In this document: positions 24,437-33,682 of the stretch, piece by piece
Position numbering within the stretch: the first letter of the stretch is position 1
Layout: each line of letters opens with the position of its first letter
Made by a program: the position numbers and the translations under genes
DNA from: an uncultured Prevotella sp.
GTDB taxonomy: Bacteria > Bacteroidota > Bacteroidia > Bacteroidales > Bacteroidaceae
Direction of reading: 5' to 3'
NCBI GenBank assembly: GCA_944319915.1
Contig: CALUEY010000003.1
Coordinates: 62,001 to 126,000 of the forward strand
Length of the DNA: 64,000 bases
The notes under the pieces: generated by a model
Database searches by the model: none
What the model was told of the DNA's origin: nothing
What the model saw: the letters and a program-made list of their open reading frames with translations, nothing else

Positions 24437-24845
24437 GTTATATTGCTTTTGATTCATGTGCAAAATTACGCATTATTTTCCTTATTTGGGGTTCAACCGG
24501 TTGGTTTTTCGCCGTTTGCCGCTGCGGTGACTATATGTTACGAATGCCTCTTGCTCACTGCCATGCAGGCAGTCATGCACCTTAAAAAGGCTAAGGATGC
24601 CATGCCATGCAGGTTGCATCGCACTGCAAGGCGGTCTGTTTTGCGCGGCAAGGCAATCCGTTTTGCAATACCCTGGATGCCAATAGGTTGCATCATGACG
24701 TCCGCACGCCGGAATGCCATGGCAAAAGCCATCGTTAAAAAACATCCGCATGAAGCCGCTTATGACAGCAAAAAACCTTACCTTTGCACTGCACTTCGCC
24801 GCGCCAGCCCCGCTTGTCGGCGTGGCGAAGCATAATGATGCATAC
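24437..24845. promoter_or_regulatory. Divergent spacer with promoters and CCGTTTTGC repeats
   Basis: About 400 bp without a convincing gene. It holds the minus-strand -7 box TAATTTTG (24461-24468) for the nitroreductase and plus-strand TACCTTTG (24779-24786) for the secreted-protein gene. Between them, near 24600-24675, is a decayed repeat containing TCTGTTTTGC and ATCCGTTTTGCA, related to the CCGTTT family, and several imperfect GGATGCC/GGCATCC pairs. Confidence 0.5.
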
Positions 24846-25145
24846 ATGACACACCTACATGCCACTATCCCGAAGCGCGTGCGCCGCGTTGCGCTGGCGT
24901 TAAGCCTGTGCCTTGGCGCGATGCAAGCCGTGCCGGCGGCAGCCAAGCTTGCCGTGCCGCAGTCGCAGGCCGGGCTGATGCGCCGCGTTGCCTCGCTGCC
25001 TGCAGACAGCATCATGAGCCTTGCCGCCCGCGAGCGGTTGGCCGCCCGCGAGGAGCCAGCCATGACGCTCTACATGATGGTGGCCAGCCGCACTGAGGGC
25101 AAGAAAGTCGGCCCCGATGCAAGTATAACCAACAAACAGCAGCTT
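24846..25145 (+). other. In-frame 5' open segment with its own signal-peptide-like start
   Basis: From ATG 24846 the frame runs without a stop into the gene called at 25146. The 100 codons encode a second, separate signal-peptide-like start (VRRVALALSLCLGAMQAVPA) and a polar region with RRVASLPADSIMSLAARERL. Codon choice (GCC, CGC, CTG, AAG) looks coding. It lies 59 nt after the TACCTTTG box at 24779. It may be the true N-terminus of the downstream protein, or a small exported peptide gene that lost its stop codon. Confidence 0.4.
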
Positions 25146-28100
25146 ATGAAGAGAATATTACTGCCAGTTACGGTAGCGTTGGCGGCACTCGCCGCGCAGG
25201 CGCAGCCGCAGGATGGCTTCCAGACGCTCGCCGAGAACACCATGGCGGTGGCAGTCTCAGCCGACGGACACTACGTAGTGGGTTACGACCCTGGCTATTC
25301 TGCTTATGGAGCCAACACGCGCAGCTTCATCTACGACACCCGCACGGGCGCCCTCAGCTGGCCTACGGAGTTCAGTCAGGACGACTGGTCAAAGTGCGGA
25401 GGCTTCAGTGCGGTCACCGACGGAGGCATAGTGTGCGGCACGGCCAAGGATCCCGACATCCTTGTCACCACCACCGACTGGGACGGAACGCAGACCACAT
25501 CGCCCGTTAACACCGCTGCGGTGTGGAAAGACGGCGAGTGCCGGCGGCTCGGTTATGGCGACTTTGACACCAGCCAGTTCACTTACAATGAGGACGGAAC
25601 GTTCGCCTGCGGCATCACGGCCGATGGCAAGAAGGTCGTGGGCTACGTAAGCACAGGCAACATGGCCAACACCTGGGCCTGCCAATGGGCCGAGTCGGCC
25701 AGTGGGGAGTGGAGCATGGAACTTCTGCCCGTGCCCGAGGGCATGATGGCATCGCAGGCACGCTACGTCTCTACCGACGGCTCCACCGTCGTAGGCACGG
25801 CTACCGACGCCAACTGGGCTCCGGTGGTGCTTGTTTGGGAAGACGGGGTGTGCCGCCAGCTCACGGCAGCCGACCTGGGCTTGCAGGGCGGCGGCGCGTC
25901 GCAGTTGTCGCTTGCGGCGGTCAGCCACAGCGCCCGCTACCTGCTGCTCAGCGCCGGTTACACATCTTATGTCATATACGACAGGATTGAAGGAACAAGC
26001 CGCAGCATGGCTACCTTTGGCGACAACGCCTCACTCAGCGGCCTCGCCATCGACGACAGCGGCAACGTCGTTGGCACGGTGCCGTTCGGTTCGGTGTTCT
26101 TCGGCGGCGATATATACTACCGCCCGTTCTGGTACTCATACCAGGAGGGGCGCATACTCGACCTCAGCTACTGCATGGGGCTCTTCGCCCCGGGCACGGA
26201 GCCGCCGTTCTCCATGGCGTTCGAAGACAAGACACAGGCCCAGACGGCTGCCGTCTCTGCCGACGGACGGCTCATCGTGGGCAATGTGAACGCCAACTTG
26301 GTGCTGGGCGAGAAGCCACAATGCTGGATGATGGACATCAGCATCGATGCTGAGGGCATACCGGCCACCCCCACCGGGCTCGCCGGGCGTTCCGACGCGC
26401 TGCACGAGGTGGAGCTTACCTGGCTGAAAGATGAGGCTCAGTACTACGGGTTCAGCCTCAAGTCGTACAACATTTACCGCGACGGCGAGCTTACCGCCAC
26501 GCTTCCCGCCACTGCCGGAGAAATGAAGATAAGGCAGACGGGCGTTCCCTGCGGCCATCCTTCATACGTGGTCGAGGCTGTCTACGAGCGCGATGGGGGA
26601 GGCCAGCTGCTCTCCCCGAGGTCCAACGCGCTGTCGGTAGCCGTTCCCGACAGCTACAGCCTGCCGCTCTTCGAAGGCTTCGAGTCGGGTTCGCTCCTTA
26701 CCAATTACTGGGAGGTTGTGCCTGAGTCGGGCGACGAGGCCGACCTCAACTGGAACCCCTTGCAGTATGCCGGCATACCGGGCAATGCCTTGTTTACCAA
26801 CACCAGCAGCCTCAAGCCTTACTCGGTGAGCCTCGTCTCGCGCCCGCTCGATGCTACGCAGATGGCTTCGGTCAAGCTTTCGTTCGCCATAATCGTGGGC
26901 TACCTTAACATGGACGGCCAGCCCTTGGACCGCGATTCGCTCAGTGTCGACGTGTCGGTCGACGGGGGAGCCACGTGGAAAGAGGTCAAGGGATGGAGCA
27001 TGGCCGACCTCGACGCCACCAAGAACTGGAGCCTGCGCACTGTCGACCTTAGCGAGGCGGCTTCCGGCAAGCTCTTCAAGCTGCGCCTGCGCAAGCACGG
27101 GCAAGGCGCAGCCATGTACTACCACCAGATTGACAACCTCTCCATCGGCGCCGGCTCGGAGCGCACGGCTCCATCGGGGCTTACCGGCAGCATGGCCGGG
27201 GGCGGCAAGTCGGTGAGCCTTGCGTGGCGCAACGCATCGGGCGCATACCAGCTCAACCACGTCAAGAACCTCGCCTTGAACATCTTCACCATAGGCAATG
27301 AAGGCAAGGAGGTGATAGCCGCCAACTCGTTCGGACCCGACGAGCTTGCGCTTTACGGCGGGAAATATCTCAGTGGGGTCAGCACGATGCTCAACAAGTA
27401 TGACTATGGCACCGACGTGAAGGGCATCCACGCAGACATAGTGGTGTTCGAGGACGGCAGGCTGGTGCGCCAGCAGGAGATAGCCGACCCGGTGTTCAAC
27501 GCCGACTTTACCGTGGCGCTCAACGAGCCGCTGCCCATCGACGCTACCAAGGAGCTTAAGATAGGCATCAGGGTTCACGATTACGATGAAGCGCAGATGC
27601 CGGTCACTTACGTGATGTCTGCCGACTTCCTGCCTGGCAAGAGCGACCTTTACTCCGAGGATGGCGGCGCTACGTGGCTCAAGCTGTCCGACTTCTATGC
27701 AGGCCAGGGCATGCCCGAGCAGGGGCAGTGCTGCTGGTACATCACGGGATGCGTCACCGACTCCCCCGGTAAGGCCTCTGCCGGGGCTGAAGAGCCATAC
27801 GCTTACAATGTGCTTCGCAACGGCGTGCAGGTCAACTCGCTCATGCTCGACAAGCTGCAGACGCGTTTCACCGACCCCGAGGGCACCCAGTCCGACTGCT
27901 ACGAGGTAGTGGCCTACTACCTTGATGGCACTGAGTCGGCCCCGTCTGACGCTTTCTGCGTGTCTTCGGCCGTAGGCATCGACGGTTTGGTGGCCGACGG
28001 CGTGAGCGTGAGATACGCTCCGGGCGACAGCCGCATAGCCATAGCCGGGCGGTATGACAGTGCGCAGCTTACCGCCATGAGCGGCATTGTGGTGGCCCGC

Positions 28101-28208
28101 GCAGCAGGCGGAAGCGTGCCGTTGGGCGGTGTGCGGCCCGGTGTCTACCTGCTTCAGGTGGAAGTGGGCGGCCGTGTGGCCGTGCAGAAGGTAACCATCA
28201 TGGAATAA
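25146..28208 (+). CDS. Secreted multidomain protein with HAF-like repeats, FN3 and sorting tail
   Basis: A 1020-residue exported protein of unknown function. It begins with a clean signal peptide (MKRILLPVTVALAALAAQAQ). Residues 20-400 hold repeated SADGHYVVGY, TADGKKVVGYV, STDGSTVVGTA and SADGRLIVGNV units like HAF/propeller repeats of extracellular proteins. A fibronectin type III segment follows (IPATPTGL to SVAVPD), then a jelly-roll 'choice-of-anchor J'-like domain opening with LPLFEGFESG and containing DVSVDGGATWKEV, a second FN3-like part, and a C-terminal tail ending GVRPGVYLLQVEVGGRVAVQ, typical of type IX secretion type A sorting. The start at 24846 in the same frame is an alternative. 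Confidence 0.75.
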   Translation: MKRILLPVTVALAALAAQAQPQDGFQTLAENTMAVAVSADGHYVVGYDPGYSAYGANTRSFIYDTRTGALSWPTEFSQDDWSKCGGFSAVTDGGIVCGTAKDPDILVTTTDWDGTQTTSPVNTAAVWKDGECRRLGYGDFDTSQFTYNEDGTFACGITADGKKVVGYVSTGNMANTWACQWAESASGEWSMELLPVPEGMMASQARYVSTDGSTVVGTATDANWAPVVLVWEDGVCRQLTAADLGLQGGGASQLSLAAVSHSARYLLLSAGYTSYVIYDRIEGTSRSMATFGDNASLSGLAIDDSGNVVGTVPFGSVFFGGDIYYRPFWYSYQEGRILDLSYCMGLFAPGTEPPFSMAFEDKTQAQTAAVSADGRLIVGNVNANLVLGEKPQCWMMDISIDAEGIPATPTGLAGRSDALHEVELTWLKDEAQYYGFSLKSYNIYRDGELTATLPATAGEMKIRQTGVPCGHPSYVVEAVYERDGGGQLLSPRSNALSVAVPDSYSLPLFEGFESGSLLTNYWEVVPESGDEADLNWNPLQYAGIPGNALFTNTSSLKPYSVSLVSRPLDATQMASVKLSFAIIVGYLNMDGQPLDRDSLSVDVSVDGGATWKEVKGWSMADLDATKNWSLRTVDLSEAASGKLFKLRLRKHGQGAAMYYHQIDNLSIGAGSERTAPSGLTGSMAGGGKSVSLAWRNASGAYQLNHVKNLALNIFTIGNEGKEVIAANSFGPDELALYGGKYLSGVSTMLNKYDYGTDVKGIHADIVVFEDGRLVRQQEIADPVFNADFTVALNEPLPIDATKELKIGIRVHDYDEAQMPVTYVMSADFLPGKSDLYSEDGGATWLKLSDFYAGQGMPEQGQCCWYITGCVTDSPGKASAGAEEPYAYNVLRNGVQVNSLMLDKLQTRFTDPEGTQSDCYEVVAYYLDGTESAPSDAFCVSSAVGIDGLVADGVSVRYAPGDSRIAIAGRYDSAQLTAMSGIVVARAAGGSVPLGGVRPGVYLLQVEVGGRVAVQKVTIME

Positions 28209-28232
28209 TCGGGCCCCGTCTATGTTAAAAGG

Positions 28233-28267
28233 CAGCCGCCGCAGTGAGCAAGTCACTGCGGCGGCTG
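28233..28267. terminator. Bidirectional terminator between secreted protein gene and tnaA
   Basis: A perfect 15-bp stem (28233-28247 with 28253-28267) and 5-nt loop between convergent genes; on the minus strand it is followed by CCTTTTAAC. Confidence 0.75.
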
Positions 28268-28291
28268 TATCGTTTCGGGTGGCGGGTGGCC

Positions 28292-29665
28292 TCAGAGCCG
28301 TTCCAGCTGCACGGTGAAGTGGCGCATCAGCGGGGCCTCCCAGGCTATGCGCACGCCCCGCGTCACCTGCTCGCGGCGGTCGTAAACGTTCTTCAGCGCG
28401 GCGGCCACCACGTCCATGTGGTTGTCGGTATATACGCGGCGCGGTATGGCCAGGCGCAGCAGGTCGAGCCCGCTGAAGCGGTTCTGGCGCGTCACCGGGT
28501 CGCGGTCGGCCAGCAGGTAGCCTATCTCGCAGCCCCGTATGCCCGCCTCAAGGTACAGTTCTATGGTCAGCGTCTGCGCCGGGAACTCCTCCTTAGGCAC
28601 GTGCGTCAGCACCTTGGGCGCGTCCACGAATATGGCGTGGCCGCCCGCCGGCCGCTGGTAGGGTATGCCGTATTCGTCGAGCCTTGCGGCCAGGCGGTGC
28701 ACCTGGCGTATGCGGGTCTCCAGGTTGTCGAACTCGGTGTTCTCGTCCAGGCCCACGGCCAGGGCCTCCATGTCGCGCCCGTTCATGCCTCCGTAGGTCA
28801 GGTAGCCCTCATATTGCACGCAGAAGCCCTTCGCCCCGTCGTACCAGTCCTTGCGGTTGGTGGCTATGAATCCGCCCATGTTCACTATGCCGTCCTTCTT
28901 TGCGCTCATCGTCATGCCGTCGGCCAGGGCAAACATCTCCCGCGTTATCTCCTTTATTGTCTTGTCCTTGTATCCCTGCTCGCGCGTCTTTATGAAGTAA
29001 GCGTTCTCGGCGAAGCGCGCCGAGTCGAATATCACGGGCTTGCCATACTTGTCGGCCACGGCGCGCACTGCCCTCAGGTTCTCCATCGACACGGGCTGCC
29101 CGCCGGCCGTGTTGTTGGTTATGGTCACGATGATGAACGGTATCCTGGCGGCGTTCTCCTGCAGGGCGTGCTCCAGCTTGGCCGGGTCCACGTTGCCCTT
29201 GAACGGCAGCTCGAGCTGCGTCTGCCTTGCCTCGTCTATGGTGCAGTCGAGCGCGGTGGCCTTGCGGCCCTCTATGTGGCCCTTGGTGGTGTCGAAGTGC
29301 GAGTTGCCAGGCACTATGTCGCCCTCGTGCACGAGGTAAGAGAAGAGCACGTTCTCCGCCGCGCGGCCCTGGTGGGTGGGTATCACGTAGTCGAAGCCCG
29401 TCAGCCGCGTGATGGTGTCCTTCAGCCTGAAGAACGACTCTGCCCCCGCGTAGCTCTCGTCGCCCATCATCAGCGCGGCCCACTGGCGGTCGCTCATGGC
29501 CCCGGTGCCCGAGTCGGTGATGAGGTCGATGTACACTTGGCTGGCCTTCAGCTGAAACACGTTGTAGTGGGCCTCCTTTATCCACTGCTCGCGCTGCTCG
29601 CGAGTGCTCTTGCGGATGGGCTCCACCATCTTGATTTTCCACGATTCTGCGAATGGTAGTTGCAT
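28292..29665 (-). CDS. tnaA: Tryptophanase
   Basis: A 457-residue PLP-dependent beta-eliminating lyase that splits L-tryptophan into indole, pyruvate and ammonia. Conserved parts are LITDSGTGAMSDRQWA, IPTHQGRAAEN, DSARFAENAYFIK and the PLP-lysine Lys257 in MSAKKDG. The paralogous tyrosine phenol-lyases have the same length and share much sequence, including GAMSDRQWA-like residues, but carry a phenol-binding Arg at position 381; here residue 381 is Ile (CEIGYL), as in tryptophanases, so tryptophanase is favoured. A promoter lies about 45 nt upstream. No tna leader peptide or tryptophan permease gene is adjacent. Confidence 0.87.
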   Translation of the reverse strand: MQLPFAESWKIKMVEPIRKSTREQREQWIKEAHYNVFQLKASQVYIDLITDSGTGAMSDRQWAALMMGDESYAGAESFFRLKDTITRLTGFDYVIPTHQGRAAENVLFSYLVHEGDIVPGNSHFDTTKGHIEGRKATALDCTIDEARQTQLELPFKGNVDPAKLEHALQENAARIPFIIVTITNNTAGGQPVSMENLRAVRAVADKYGKPVIFDSARFAENAYFIKTREQGYKDKTIKEITREMFALADGMTMSAKKDGIVNMGGFIATNRKDWYDGAKGFCVQYEGYLTYGGMNGRDMEALAVGLDENTEFDNLETRIRQVHRLAARLDEYGIPYQRPAGGHAIFVDAPKVLTHVPKEEFPAQTLTIELYLEAGIRGCEIGYLLADRDPVTRQNRFSGLDLLRLAIPRRVYTDNHMDVVAAALKNVYDRREQVTRGVRIAWEAPLMRHFTVQLERL

Positions 29666-29708
29666 AGGTAGATGTTTTAGGTTTGTGTTATGGTTAGCTT
29701 GTCATTTG

Positions 29709-29737
29709 CAAAATTACGGAAAATATGCGAGAAACAA
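29709..29737 (-). promoter_or_regulatory. tnaA promoter
   Basis: On the minus strand TTG (29735-29737) is followed after 18 nt by TAATTTTG (29709-29716), 44 nt upstream of the ATG at 29665. Confidence 0.6.
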
Positions 29738-30394
29738 TCGCTCCGCAACGAAAAAAATGCCCCCGGTCATTATGCTTTAGCCAAAATCGGTCATTGGCGT
29801 CCTGACGACCGATTTGGTTTTTTCCCAAACGGCAAACTTTCCTATCGGGTTGCCAAGCCCGCCACAGTGAGGCGGCTGGCGGCACCCCCGCCGCAGCGCG
29901 GTAGGCTGCGTGGGCTGCAATGGGGTAGGGCAGCGGGCCATTCCAAATGTAAAGTTTATTCGCAAAATGCCGTTGTTTTTGCAACCATCTGTGCCTCAGT
30001 GCGTTGCGATGCGTGCCGTTTTGCCTTGCCAAACAGCCCGTTTCGCAGTGCCGAACGGCCTGTCTGGGGCTTCAGTTTAGGCCGTTTTGCCGGGCCGGAT
30101 TGCCGGTGGCGTTCGCCCGCATGGCTTTTGTCGCGTTTTTTCGCAGCCTCTGTAGCGTTGCCGCCCGGCCCGTCTCGGGAGCAAACGGCCCCGCGCCGTT
30201 CCCCATCCCCCGTCTTTGGCATGAAAAGCCGGCCACGCCCGGCCCCGCGAGATGGCGCAGCCAATTCTTAATTCTTACTTCTTAATTCTTAACTTTCCGT
30301 TTCCCTTGCATCTCCGTGAGGCTTAAAATGTTATCCGTTTCGGACAACTTCAGGCAATGGAAATGACGGAAAGTTTTCCGAAAAAATATTTCCC
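29738..30394. repeat. Gene-free, repeat-rich spacer between tnaA and nrdJ
   Basis: No gene is supported. It contains a small hairpin CCAAAATCGGTC (29781-29792) against GACCGATTTGG (29807-29817), related to the ends of the palindrome at 18091; CCGTTTTGC-family copies at 30015-30090, including AACGGCCT (30054-30061) paired with 30079-30086; the minus-oriented 110-bp repeat at 30182-30292; and the small palindrome CGGAAA-GT-TTTCCG (30367-30380), which could be an operator next to the nrdJ promoter. Confidence 0.55.
30182..30292 (-). repeat. 110-bp dispersed repeat, copy 1
   Basis: Read on the minus strand this begins TTAAGAATTAAGAAGTAAG, continues with GGCTGCGCC, then GGCCGGGCGTGGCC and AAGACGGGG, and ends in GGGGCCGTTTG. 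The same order, at about 85 percent identity by eye, is found on the plus strand at 63174-63284. Confidence 0.65.
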
Positions 30395-30420
30395 AGTCTC
30401 GCGAAAAACACCTAACTTTG
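30395..30420 (+). promoter_or_regulatory. nrdJ promoter with shared 14-mer
   Basis: TAACTTTG at 30413-30420, 22 nt before the ATG. The 14-mer AGTCTCGCGAAAAA (30395-30408) lies 4 nt upstream of it; the same 14-mer at the same spacing precedes the Rpn promoter at 14186. No cobalamin-riboswitch B12 box is visible in the leader. Confidence 0.6.
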
Positions 30421-30442
30421 CCCGCACTAACATAAAATCGTG

Positions 30443-33001
30443 ATGGATTCAGACAAGACTTTCACTTACGAGGAGGCTTTTGCGGCTTCCTTGCAATATT
30501 TCGGCGGCGACGAGCTTGCTGCCCGCGTGTGGGTTAACAAGTACGCCATGAAAGACAGCTTCGGCAATATCTTCGAGCGTTCGCCCGAGGATATGCATTG
30601 GCGCATAGCCCGCGAGATAGCCCGCATAGAGCGTAAGTATGCCAATCCGATGTCGGCCGAGGAGGTGTTCGCCTTGCTCGACCACTTCCGCTATATAATC
30701 CCGGCTGGCAGCCCCATGACCGGCATAGGCAACAACCACCAGATTGCCTCGCTCAGCAACTGCTTCGTCATCGGCATCGATGGCGACGCCGACTCCTACG
30801 GCGCCATCATGCGCATCGACGAGGAGCAGGTGCAGCTCATGAAGCGGCGTGGCGGCGTGGGCCACGACATGTCGCACATCCGCCCCAAGGGCTCGCCCGT
30901 CAACAACTCGGCGCTCACCTCCACGGGCCTCGTGCCGTTCATGGAGCGTTACAGCAACTCCACCCGCGAGGTGGCGCAGGACGGGCGGCGCGGCGCGCTC
31001 ATGCTCTCCGTAAGCATCAAGCACCCCGACAGCGAGGCGTTCATCGACGCCAAGATGACCGAGGGCAAGGTAACCGGGGCCAACGTCTCGGTCAAGATCG
31101 ACGACGAGTTCATGCAGGCCGCCATCGACGGCCGCCCCTACGTGCAGCAGTTCCCCATCAGCGGCGACGACCCCATGTGCCGCAAGGAAATCAGCGCCAA
31201 GGACCTGTGGGCCAAGATAGTGCACAACGCGTGGAAGAGCGCCGAGCCGGGTGTGCTCTTCTGGGACACCATCCTGCGCGAGAGCCTGCCCGACTGCTAC
31301 GCCGACCTGGGCTTCCGCACCGTGTCCACCAATCCCTGCGGCGAGATTCCCCTATGCCCTTACGACTCGTGCCGCCTGCTCTCCATCAACCTCTACTCTT
31401 ACGTCGTAGACCCGTTCACGCCGCAGGCCCGCTTCGACTACGACCTCTTCCGCAGCCACGTGCGCGCTGCGCAGCGCATCATGGACGACATCGTCGACCT
31501 TGAGCTTGAGAAGATTGACATGATAATGGAAAAGGTGAAGGCCGACCCGCAGTCCGACGAGGTGAAGGGGGCCGAGTATCACCTCTGGGAGAAGATAAAG
31601 CGCAAGAGCGGCATGGGCCGCCGCACCGGCGTGGGCATCACCGCCGAGGGCGACATGCTGGCTGCCATGGGCCTGCGCTATGGCACTGAGGAGGCCACGG
31701 CCTTCTCAGTTGAGGTGCACAAGACGCTCGCGCTGGCCGCCTACCGCTCGTCGGTTGAGATGGCAAGCGAGCGCGGTGCCTTCGAGGTGTACGACACCGA
31801 GCGCGAGAAGGACAACCCCTTCGTGGCACGCCTGCGCGAGGCCGACCCGCAGCTCTACGAGGAAATGGCGCGCCACGGGCGCCGCAACATTGCCTGCCTC
31901 ACCATCGCACCCACCGGCACCACCAGTCTCATGACCCAGACCACCAGCGGCATTGAGCCTGTGTTCATGCCCGTTTACAAGCGTCGCCGCAAGGTCAACC
32001 CCGGCGACCCCGACGTTCACGTAGACTATGTTGACGAGGTGGGCGACTCCTTCGAGGAGTACATCGTTTACCACCGCAAGTTCCTCACATGGATGGAGGT
32101 CAACGGCTACGACATCAACAAGAAGTACTCGCAGGACGAAATCGACGCCCTCGTGGCCAAGTCGCCTTACTACAAGGCCACGGCCAACGACGTGGACTGG
32201 CTCATGAAGGTGCGCATGCAGGGAGCCATACAGAAGTGGGTCGACCACTCCATCAGCGTCACCGTCAACCTCCCCGCCGATGTCGACGAGTCGCTCGTCA
32301 ACCGCCTCTACGTCGAGGCGTGGCGCTCCGGCTGCAAGGGCTGCACCATCTACCGCGAGGGCAGCCGCTCGGGCGTCATGATTTCTGTCTCAAAGAAAGA
32401 CCGCGAGGGCGCCGCGCCGCAGCCCGGGCCTATGCCGTGCAAGCAGCCCGAGGTGACCGAGGTGAGGCCCAAGGAGCTGGAGTGCGACGTGGTGCGCTTC
32501 CAGAACAACAAGGAGAAGTGGGTGGCCTTCGTGGGCCTGCTCAACGGCTATCCCTACGAAATCTTCACCGGCCTGCAGGACGACGATGAGGGCATCGTGC
32601 TGCCCAAGACCGTCACGAAGGGCAAGATAATAAAGCAGACCGACGAGAACGGCAAGCACCGCTACGACTTCCAGTTTGAGAACAAGCGTGGCTACAAGAC
32701 CACCGTGGAGGGCCTGAGCGAGAAATTCAACCCCGAATACTGGAACTACGCCAAGCTCATCAGCGGCGTGCTCCGCTACCGCATGCCCATTGCCCACGTC
32801 ATAAAGCTCGTAGGTTCGCTGCAGCTCAAGGACGAGAGCATCAACACTTGGAAGAACGGCGTGGAGCGGGCCTTGAAGAAATACGTGGTCGACGGTACCG
32901 AGGCCAAGGGCCAGAAATGCCCCGTCTGCGGCCAGGAGACGCTCGTCTACCAGGAGGGCTGCCTCATCTGCAAGAACTGCGGGGCCAGCCGCTGCGGATA
33001 A
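30443..33001 (+). CDS. nrdJ: Adenosylcobalamin-dependent ribonucleotide reductase, class II
   Basis: An 852-residue class II reductase that makes deoxyribonucleotides in a B12-dependent, oxygen-independent way. Motifs include GGVGHDMSHIRPKGSPV, NSTREVAQDGRRGALML, the active-site STNPCGEIPLCPYDSC near residue 296, IAPTGTTSLMTQTTSGIEP, and a C-terminal zinc ribbon CPVCG with CKNCGASRCG. The region around residues 660-800 (ECDVVRFQNNKEKWVAFVG) is the C-terminal extension typical of NrdJ. ATG 30443 is preferred over the GTG just before it. A BtuB-like receptor gene 5 kb downstream could supply its cofactor. folB follows across a composite repeat spacer. Confidence 0.95.
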   Translation: MDSDKTFTYEEAFAASLQYFGGDELAARVWVNKYAMKDSFGNIFERSPEDMHWRIAREIARIERKYANPMSAEEVFALLDHFRYIIPAGSPMTGIGNNHQIASLSNCFVIGIDGDADSYGAIMRIDEEQVQLMKRRGGVGHDMSHIRPKGSPVNNSALTSTGLVPFMERYSNSTREVAQDGRRGALMLSVSIKHPDSEAFIDAKMTEGKVTGANVSVKIDDEFMQAAIDGRPYVQQFPISGDDPMCRKEISAKDLWAKIVHNAWKSAEPGVLFWDTILRESLPDCYADLGFRTVSTNPCGEIPLCPYDSCRLLSINLYSYVVDPFTPQARFDYDLFRSHVRAAQRIMDDIVDLELEKIDMIMEKVKADPQSDEVKGAEYHLWEKIKRKSGMGRRTGVGITAEGDMLAAMGLRYGTEEATAFSVEVHKTLALAAYRSSVEMASERGAFEVYDTEREKDNPFVARLREADPQLYEEMARHGRRNIACLTIAPTGTTSLMTQTTSGIEPVFMPVYKRRRKVNPGDPDVHVDYVDEVGDSFEEYIVYHRKFLTWMEVNGYDINKKYSQDEIDALVAKSPYYKATANDVDWLMKVRMQGAIQKWVDHSISVTVNLPADVDESLVNRLYVEAWRSGCKGCTIYREGSRSGVMISVSKKDREGAAPQPGPMPCKQPEVTEVRPKELECDVVRFQNNKEKWVAFVGLLNGYPYEIFTGLQDDDEGIVLPKTVTKGKIIKQTDENGKHRYDFQFENKRGYKTTVEGLSEKFNPEYWNYAKLISGVLRYRMPIAHVIKLVGSLQLKDESINTWKNGVERALKKYVVDGTEAKGQKCPVCGQETLVYQEGCLICKNCGASRCG

Positions 33002-33005
33002 CCCC

Positions 33006-33176
33006 CAGGGAATTAAGAATTAAGAGTTAAGAATTGGCTCCGCCCTTCCGCGTGGCAGCCCACGTGCCGGGGCGGAGCTTCAGTTCTCCCAGTTCTCCCA
33101 TTACTCCCAGCTCTCCCATTACTCCCAGCCCTCCCATTACTCCTAGCCCTCCCATTACTCCCAATTTTCCCCTCCC
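33006..33176 (+). repeat. Composite spacer element between nrdJ and folB
   Basis: Three parts in order: AT-rich AATTAAGAATTAAGAG (33010-33036); a GC-rich hairpin GGCTCCGCC with GGGGCGGAGC (33036-33079); and an array of exact 9-nt steps from 33081 (CAGTTCTCC, CATTACTCC, CAGCTCTCC, CATTACTCC and so on) ending at the folB ATG at 33177. Confidence 0.8.
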
Positions 33177-33551
33177 ATGACTCTATCATCAAGTTTCATC
33201 ATCCTTCGCGATTTGCGTTTCCATGCCCGCCACGGAGTGGCTCCCCAAGAAACAGCCGTCGGCGCCGACTTCATCGTCAGCCTGCGGCTCGGCTATGATG
33301 TAAGCCGCGCCATGCTCACCGACGACGTGGCCCACACCCTTAGCTACGCCGATGCCTACGAGGTCGTAAGGCGCGAGATGGCGCAGCCCTCGCGGCTTGT
33401 GGAGCACGTGGCCGGTCGCATTGCCAGCGCCTTGCAGGCGGCGTTCCCCGCCCTCACCTCTATCGATATCGTCCTCACCAAGGTCAACCCGCCCATGGGT
33501 GCCGACTGCCTCGGTGCCGGCGTCGAGGCTCACTGGGAAATTAAGAATTAA
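33177..33551 (+). CDS. folB: Dihydroneopterin aldolase
   Basis: A 124-residue FolB, which cleaves dihydroneopterin to 6-hydroxymethyl-dihydropterin, the substrate of FolK. Family marks are ILRDLRFHARHGVAPQE, the SYADAYEVVRREM region, the SRLVEHVAGRIA helix and the catalytic-lysine strand IDIVLTKVNPPMG. The start lies directly at the end of the pyrimidine array, without a Shine-Dalgarno sequence. The last residues EIKN and the stop codon fall in the following AT-rich tract. No promoter is seen in the spacer, so it is probably co-transcribed with nrdJ. Confidence 0.92.
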   Translation: MTLSSSFIILRDLRFHARHGVAPQETAVGADFIVSLRLGYDVSRAMLTDDVAHTLSYADAYEVVRREMAQPSRLVEHVAGRIASALQAAFPALTSIDIVLTKVNPPMGADCLGAGVEAHWEIKN

Positions 33552-33665
33552 GAAATGGCTCCCATCCCTCCCATTTCTCTCAGTTCCCCCATCCCTCCCA
33601 TCCCTTAATAAATAATAAAAACTCCGTCGTTTGTTCGGGTTTTTGTAGATTAATCGCTACTTTTG
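33552..33665 (+). repeat. Short 9-nt array and amidase promoter
   Basis: After folB the sequence has ATGGCTCCCATCCCTCCC-type pyrimidine units (33556-33606), then an AT-rich part, and the -7 box TACTTTTG at 33658-33665, which is 17 nt before the amidase ATG. The standard -33 position is not well matched. Confidence 0.5.
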
Positions 33666-33682
33666 CATTTGTTAATTGCGCT

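Noticed and set aside
28292..29665. Tyrosine phenol-lyase instead of tryptophanase
   Set aside because: Length and several motifs fit both, but position 381 is Ile where tyrosine phenol-lyases have the phenol-binding Arg.
29738..30442. Possible cobalamin riboswitch upstream of nrdJ
   Set aside because: No B12-box-like sequence or suitable stem series is visible; the leader after the promoter is only about 15-20 nt.
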